Assembly: GCA_016712985.1 (NCBI GenBank)
Contig: JADJQA010000023.1
Location: 35,669 to 99,668, forward strand
Direction of reading: 5' to 3'
Origin: Sulfuritalea sp.
Lineage (GTDB): Bacteria > Pseudomonadota > Gammaproteobacteria > Burkholderiales > Rhodocyclaceae
DNA length: 64,000 nucleotides
Shown here: in pieces, positions 56,954-64,000 of the stretch
How positions within the stretch are numbered: the stretch's first letter is position 1
Layout of the letters: each line of letters opens with the position of its first letter
The notes under the pieces: generated by a model
The model's input: only the letters and a program-made list of their open reading frames with translations
Told to the model about the DNA's origin: nothing
The model's database searches: none
Position numbers and translations under genes: made by a program

Positions 56954-57553
56954 ATGCAGGACAAATCAAGCACTTCCAGCGCCACGCCCGAACCCTTGCC
57001 GGACTCGGGCTCGCCTCGCCCGGCAGCAGATGCCGCCGTGCCGCCAGAACAAACTCCTGATCCGGCACAGGACGGCACCGTGATGCCCAGCTTGGAAGAA
57101 ATGCTCAAGGCCGCCGAACTCAAGGCCGCCGAGCACCACGATGCCTGGCTGCGCGCCAAGGCCGAGACCGAGAACGTGCGCCGCCGCGCGCAGGAAGACA
57201 TCGGCAAGGCCGGCAAGTTTGCCGTCGAGAAGTTCTCCGGCGAACTGCTGGCGGTCAAGGACAGCCTCGAAGCCGCACTGGCCAACGAAAACCAGAGCGC
57301 CGAGAACCTCCAGGCCGGCGTCGAACTCACCCTCAGGCAGTTGGTTGCGGCTTTCGAGAAATCCGGCCTCACCGAGATCAATCCGCTCGGTGAAAAGTTC
57401 GACCCGCACAAGCATCAGGCCATCAGCCAGATCGACGCGCCGGACCCCACCACTGAAGCCAACACGGTGCTCAACGTCCTGCAGAAAGGCTATGCGCTGC
57501 ACGGCCGCGTGATCCGCCCCGCACTGGTGATGGTTTCCAGGGCAAAGGCTTGA
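56954..57553 (+). CDS. grpE: Nucleotide exchange factor GrpE
   Basis: A 199-residue co-chaperone that exchanges ADP on DnaK. It has a Pro/Ser-rich amino terminus, a long coiled coil (LEEMLKAAELKAAEHHDAWLRAKAETENVRRRAQEDIGKAGKFAVEKF) and a carboxyl beta domain (NPLGEKFDPHKHQAISQIDAP...NTVLNVLQKGYALHGRVIRPALVMVS). ATG 56954 was chosen, with GGAG about 12 bases upstream; an in-frame start at 56924 is possible. It stands 91 bases upstream of dnaK, with a hairpin-like CGCCAGGGA...TCCCCGGCG at 57597-57618 between them. Confidence 0.97.
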   Translation: MQDKSSTSSATPEPLPDSGSPRPAADAAVPPEQTPDPAQDGTVMPSLEEMLKAAELKAAEHHDAWLRAKAETENVRRRAQEDIGKAGKFAVEKFSGELLAVKDSLEAALANENQSAENLQAGVELTLRQLVAAFEKSGLTEINPLGEKFDPHKHQAISQIDAPDPTTEANTVLNVLQKGYALHGRVIRPALVMVSRAKA

Positions 57554-57644
57554 AGCCGCACGCAATACCCCAATATATCCAGCAGACCTAAAGATTCGCC
57601 AGGGAAACATCCCCGGCGAGCACCATTCAACAAAGGAAAAAATC

Positions 57645-59594
<1,950 letters not shown>

Positions 59595-59621
59595 ACCGGG
59601 CGCTGGCGCGCCGTTCTAACT

Positions 59622-59664
59622 GGCCGAGTTGAAAGGGGCGACTTCGTCGCCCCTTAGCTCGGCC
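59622..59664 (+). terminator. Strong hairpin between dnaK and dnaJ
   Basis: A perfect 9-bp stem AAGGGGCGA/TCGCCCCTT with loop CTTCG (59633-59655), extended by GGCCGAG/CTCGGCC outer arms (59622-59628 and 59657-59664). A TTT follows. It lies between the dnaK stop and dnaJ start, and so could reduce dnaJ relative to dnaK by partial termination or by protecting the dnaK transcript. Confidence 0.65.
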
Positions 59665-59694
59665 TTTGCACTGATGTAGCCTGGACCGACTGAC

Positions 59695-60822
59695 ATGGCA
59701 AAACGCGACTACTACGAAATCCTCGGCATCAACCGCGATGCCTCCGACGAGGACATCAAGAAGGCCTACCGCAAGCTGGCCATGAAGCACCATCCGGACC
59801 GCAATCCGGACAACCCCAAGTCGGAAGAGCAATTCAAGGAAGCCAAGCAGGCCTACGAGATTCTGTCCGATGCACAGAAGCGCGCGGCCTACGACCAGTA
59901 TGGCCATGCCGGCGTCGACCCTCAAGCCGGTGGCGGTCCTGGCGGCATGGGAGGCTTCGCCGATGCCTTCTCGGACATTTTCGGCGACATCTTCGGTGGC
60001 GGCGGCACGCGCGGCGGCGGCGGGCGTTCCAACGTGTATCGCGGCGCCGACCTGCGCTATAACCTCGAGGTCTCGCTGGAAGACGCCGCGCGCGGCAGCG
60101 AAACCCGGATCCGCATCCCGACCATGGCGGAATGCGAAACCTGCGGCGGCAGCGGCGCCAAGAAAGGCACCGAACCCAAGACCTGCCCCTCCTGCGGCGG
60201 CCACGGCCAGGTGCGCATGCAGCAGGGCTTCTTCTCGATCCAGCAGACCTGCCCGAAGTGCCACGGCAGCGGTCGCTACATCGCCGATCCCTGCGCCACC
60301 TGCCACGGCGGCGGCCGCATCAAGCAGCACAAGACCCTGTCGGTAAAGATTCCTTCGGGGATCGACGAGGGCGACCGGATTCGACTCAGCGGCGAGGGCG
60401 AACCCGGCGTCAATGGCGGCCCGCCCGGCGATCTTTACGTGCAGATTCACCTCAAGAAGCACGCGGTGTTCCAGCGCGAACACGACGACCTGCATTGCGA
60501 GGTGCCGCTGAGCTTTGCCACGGCCGCGCTGGGTGGCGAGATCGAGGTTCCGACACTGGATGGCGTCGCCCGCCTCAAGGTGCCCGCCGAAACTCAGACA
60601 GGCAAGGTGTTCCGCCTGCGCGGCAAGGGCATCAAGGGCGTGCGCTCCGTCAGTCAGGGCGACCTGCTCTGCCACGTAGTGCTGGAAACCCCGGCCAAAC
60701 TGACCGACCGGCAAAAGGAGCTGCTGCAGGAATTCGAGATCATCAGTCAGGGCAATGCCGAGCGGCACAGCCCGCGCGCGCAGAGCTGGCTGGATCGGGT
60801 CAAGGAATTCTTCAGCGGTTGA
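59695..60822 (+). CDS. dnaJ: Chaperone protein DnaJ
   Basis: A 375-residue Hsp40 that stimulates DnaK. It has a J-domain (RDYYEILGINRDASDEDIKKAYRKLAMKHHPDRNP with HPD), a Gly/Phe linker (GGGPGGMGGFADAFSDIFGDIFGGG), four CxxCxGxG zinc modules (CETCGGSG, CPSCGGHG, CPKCHGSG, CATCHGGG) and the carboxyl domain. ATG 59695 lies 100 bases after the dnaK stop, past a strong hairpin. Confidence 0.99.
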   Translation: MAKRDYYEILGINRDASDEDIKKAYRKLAMKHHPDRNPDNPKSEEQFKEAKQAYEILSDAQKRAAYDQYGHAGVDPQAGGGPGGMGGFADAFSDIFGDIFGGGGTRGGGGRSNVYRGADLRYNLEVSLEDAARGSETRIRIPTMAECETCGGSGAKKGTEPKTCPSCGGHGQVRMQQGFFSIQQTCPKCHGSGRYIADPCATCHGGGRIKQHKTLSVKIPSGIDEGDRIRLSGEGEPGVNGGPPGDLYVQIHLKKHAVFQREHDDLHCEVPLSFATAALGGEIEVPTLDGVARLKVPAETQTGKVFRLRGKGIKGVRSVSQGDLLCHVVLETPAKLTDRQKELLQEFEIISQGNAERHSPRAQSWLDRVKEFFSG

Positions 60823-60865
60823 GTCCGCGAGCAATCGTCGCAATCGACGGCGGTGGCGCCGTTTG

Positions 60866-63800
60866 TCACGGAGACGCGGATTGCGTCAAATAACGGGCCT
60901 CGAAGATCTCGGCCGGCAGCGGTTGGCTGAACAGGAAGCCCTGCATTTCGTCGCAGTTGAGCAGGCGCAGCAAACGCGATTGCTCGTCGGTTTCGACGCC
61001 CTCCGCCACCACCTTGAGCTTCACCGAATGCGCCAGGTTGATGATGGTAGCGACCAGTGACAGTCCTTCCGGCGTATCCGTCATGTCGTTCACGAATGAG
61101 CGGTCGATCTTCAGCGTGTCCGTGGGCAACCTGGCCAGGTAACTCAGCGAGGAAAAGCCGGTGCCGAAGTCGTCGATGGCGACGCGGATGCCCATCGCCC
61201 GAATCGCCTCCAGGCTGGCGATGCTGTGCCGGACGTCCTCCATGATCACGCTTTCGGTGATCTCCAGCTCCAGTCCCGCTGCTGCACGCGCGTCGATGCC
61301 GATGGCCTTGCCGACCTCGGCGAGGAAGTCGCGATGGCGCAGTTGCAGCGGCGACACGTTGACCGCGATGCGCACCGCGGCGAGGCCCGCGCCGCACCAG
61401 CGCAGGTAGTCGGCGATCGCTTGGTGCAGCGCCCAGCGCCCGACCTCCTGGATCAATCCGGTGTCTTCCAGCATCGGTATGAACCTGCCCGGTGGCACCA
61501 GGCCCGTGCGCGGATCGTTCCAGCGGATCAGCGCCTCGGCGCCGACTATCCTGCCCGTGGCAAGGTCGACCTTCGGCTGGTAATGCAGGACAAATTCCCC
61601 GTTGTCGAGGGCCTGGCGCAACTGGTTTTCCAGAGTCAGCGCGGCAGCGGCTGATTCGTTCATGTTCTGCGTATAGAAGAGGTAGCGCTCGCCGCCCGCC
61701 TTGGCCTTCTTCAGTGCGGCCTCGGCGTTCATGAACAGGATCTCGGCGCTGGCGCCGTCCTCCGGATACACGGCGGCGCCGATCTTGCACGGAATCCGGA
61801 ATACGGCGTCATTGACGCGAAACGGATGGCCCACGAAGGCATCCATCCGCTTCTCGACAAACTTCGCCAGATCACCTTCCCGGCGGACCTCTGGCAGCAC
61901 CACGGCAAAATGGTCCGCACCCAGCCGCGCCGCCAGACTGGGGTCGCCAAGGTTTCGGTGCAACCACCCCGCCACCTGCCGCAGGAGTTCGTCGCCGGCC
62001 TGATGGCCGAGGCTGTCGTTGATATTCTTGAAGCGTTCCAGATCGATCAGGAACAAGGCCATCCGGCCCCCCGCTGCTGGCGCTGCGAACGTGCAGCGCC
62101 ACCCGCTCGAGAAACAGGCTGCGGTTCGCCAGGCCCGTCAGTCCATCGTAGTAGGCCAGGTAGTCGAGCTTTTCCTGCTTTTCGATGTGATCGATCGCCA
62201 GCGCGATGTCCCCGGCCAGTTCGCTCAACAGCTTCAGCTCTTCGGCATGGAAGATTTCCTGCTCGCCGGCATACAGCGCCAGCGCGCCTGCGGCTTCATT
62301 CGCGACGACCAGCGGCAGCACGGCAATCGCGCAGACACCGGATTCGGCAAGTTTCCTGCCAAATGGCATGCCGTTGTCGCTTCCCGAAGCGCTCACCACC
62401 ACGGGTCTCTTGTCCCTGATCGCCAGCGCCACCATGGCCGTCGGCGCATCCTCGATGCTTGCGATGATTTCCCGGAGGGCGTTCAATAGTTCCCCATCCC
62501 GCCCCGCCAGGGCGACCGGAACCGCCTTCATCGCACGGTGATCGACCATGACGATCGCGGACATCAGGAAGCCGCCGGCCGCAACCGCGATCCGGCAGGC
62601 CTCGCGGAACAATTCGTCGCGATCGCGCACGCGCACGATCAGGGTATTGATGCCGCTGAGTACCGCATAGACGCGGTTTAGATAGGCGATCCTGGCACTC
62701 GCCTTCCTGCGTTCGGTGATGTCCTCGCCGATGCTTGCGGTTCCGATCACATCGCCGTCCGCAGCGAACAGCAGCGTATTGTTCCAGCGATCCAGGCGGC
62801 GCTCGCCCGAGCGCGTCAGGATCTCGTTTTCGTGATGCAGGGTGTCCGGCTGGTGAGCCAGGAGCGCCGCGAAGTGCTCCCTCAGGCCCTCGAGTTCGGG
62901 CGGCACGAAGTTGTCGAACCAGTCCTTGCCGACAACTTCATCTCGCCAACCCGTCAGGCGCAGCAGATAGTCGTTGCAGTGGGTGATCCGCCCGGCGCGA
63001 TCGAGCATCACCGCAGCAGCTCCACAGTTTGCAGCAGGCCGCTGAAACGCCGTTGGCTTTCGCGCAATTGCAGCGCCGCCTGCTTGCGTTCGGTGATGTC
63101 GCGCATCAGGCTGACAAGCGTCCAGCGGCCACCGGCGCGCAGCGCGTGGCGCCGCAATTCCACGTAGACTTGCGCGCCGTCCTTGCGCTGCCGTGGAATT
63201 TCCAGGGGCGCCGCTACCCCGCTGGCAATGATGTCGTCGTAGGTGCGCTCAAGCTCCGCGCGCGAAGTTGCAAGCAGGGCCCATGGCTCCAGCGCCAACA
63301 ACTCCTCGCGGGGCCTGTCCTCGAAGCGGCAGGCCGCGTCATTGACATGGACGATGCGCATGGTGGAGCGATCGACCAGCACGATGGCATCGGCGATGGC
63401 GTCCATCGCCTTGGTGAAGCGCCGCAGATTCTCTTCGTTGCGCCGCTGCGCCGTCACGTCCAGGTGCATGGCCACGGCGCCATGCAGGCGGCCATCGGCC
63501 AAGGGTGTCACCGTCATCAGGAACCAGCGTTGTTGCGTTGGCGGTGACAGGGATATTCGAGCGAAAAGCTGCCTGACTCGCCAGCCAGCACTGCACGAAT
63601 GCCGGCGGCGACCCCCGCCGCCTCGGCGCAATTCTCGCCTCGGGCGCTGTCGCAAATCTGGACATAGTCCAAGCCGATGCCGTGGTCAGGGTTTCGCAGC
63701 CCATTCGCCACGCCAAAGCGCTGCCACGCCTCATTCACCGACACGATGATGCCCTGCCCGTCGAGCAGGGCGATATGCCCCGGCAGCGCGTTGACGATGG

Positions 63801-63998
63801 CCGCCTGCTTCGCGGCCTCGTTCTGCCGCAGATGCTCCTGGGCGCCGCGCAAGAGGAAGGTGCGGCCGTCACGATCCGCCACGGTATCGACTTCGCCCGC
63901 CGTCAGGTCCTCCAGGCGTTGCCCGGCACGGTGCAGGGTTTCGATCAGGCGGAGATTTCCTCGATCGTATCGATCGGCACTGGGGCATCGGTTTTCAT
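60866..63998 (-). CDS. PAS-GAF-GGDEF-EAL signalling protein (several apparent frameshifts)
   Basis: About 1044 residues; the start ATG at 63998 (MKTDAPVPIDTIEEIS) is at the window edge. Joining frames across indels at about 63951, 63544, 63014 and 62067-62072 gives: three PAS domains (HIALLDGQGIIVSVNEAW, AIADAIVLVDRSTMRIVHVN, VMLDRAGRITHCNDYLL), a GAF domain (LFREACRIAVAAGGFLMSAIVMVD), a GGDEF domain with LGADHF instead of GGDEF, so probably catalytically dead, and an EAL domain. The EAL site looks complete: GAEALIRW, NVSPLQL, ELEITES, DDFGTGFSSL, KIDRSFV and EGVETDEQ. I predict a cyclic-di-GMP phosphodiesterase whose sensor part may bind a small ligand or haem. The four indels in short G/C runs suggest sequence errors. 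Confidence 0.78.
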
Positions 63999-64000
63999 GC

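Overview
The window is about 64 kb of GC-rich bacterial chromosome, apparently from a betaproteobacterium of the Rhodocyclales type and possibly related to 'Candidatus Accumulibacter'. The evidence is housekeeping synteny (grpE-dnaK-dnaJ; dapB-carA-carB-greA-yhbY-rlmE-ftsH-folP-glmM; fur/bamE; recN-nadK/hrcA) combined with phosphate and polyphosphate genes and a Chloroflexus-like mesaconate/citramalate gene set. The lineage is an inference from gene content, not from a marker tree.

Layout. 1-7.2 kb: a central-carbon cluster encoding a mesaconyl-C4-CoA hydratase (meh), a paired CoA-transferase (smtA/smtB-like), a mesaconyl-CoA C1-C4 CoA transferase (mct) and a malyl/citramalyl-CoA lyase (mcl). 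These are enzymes of the second half of the 3-hydroxypropionate bicycle; mch is not in the window. 7.4-15.7 kb: a periplasmic thioredoxin with a CcdA-like membrane partner, a transglutaminase-like protein, a citrate-synthase homologue lacking its catalytic histidines, a stand-alone CsoSCA-like carbonic anhydrase, an alpha/beta hydrolase and a WS/DGAT acyltransferase. 15.7-26.5 kb: the Pst phosphate transporter, then head-to-head with it an acyltransferase/OlsB pair, two glycosyltransferases, diacylglycerol kinase and a PlcP-type phospholipase, followed by a CYTH-CHAD protein. Together this reads as a phosphate-stress membrane-lipid remodelling locus. 26.5-34.1 kb: a broken hydrolase, an M14 peptidase, two tiny ORFs, sixA, glmM, folP and ftsH.

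34.1-41.4 kb: a translationally coupled glycan operon (PDA-GT2 fusion, FAD protein, deacetylase, membrane protein, wecB) sits between rlmE and ftsH, where none is usually found. It is bounded on the ftsH side by a decayed second copy of the rlmE 3' end. 41.4-53 kb: rlmE, yhbY, greA, carBA, dapB, bamE, fur, a Mn-exporter family protein, recN and nadK. 53-60.8 kb: hrcA, hemH, trxC, an EF-hand-like protein and the grpE-dnaK-dnaJ heat-shock genes. 60.8-64 kb: a large PAS-GAF-GGDEF-EAL protein.

Two features run through the whole window. First, a family of palindrome-rich intergenic repeats is present in four copies (near 6.0, 26.6, 27.6 and 29.8 kb). Second, many conserved genes, including the normally essential carB, carry single-base indels at short homopolymers, and a few loci look internally deleted. 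This pattern fits assembly or sequencing error better than real gene decay, though decay cannot be excluded. I saw no rRNA, tRNA, CRISPR array or complete insertion sequence.
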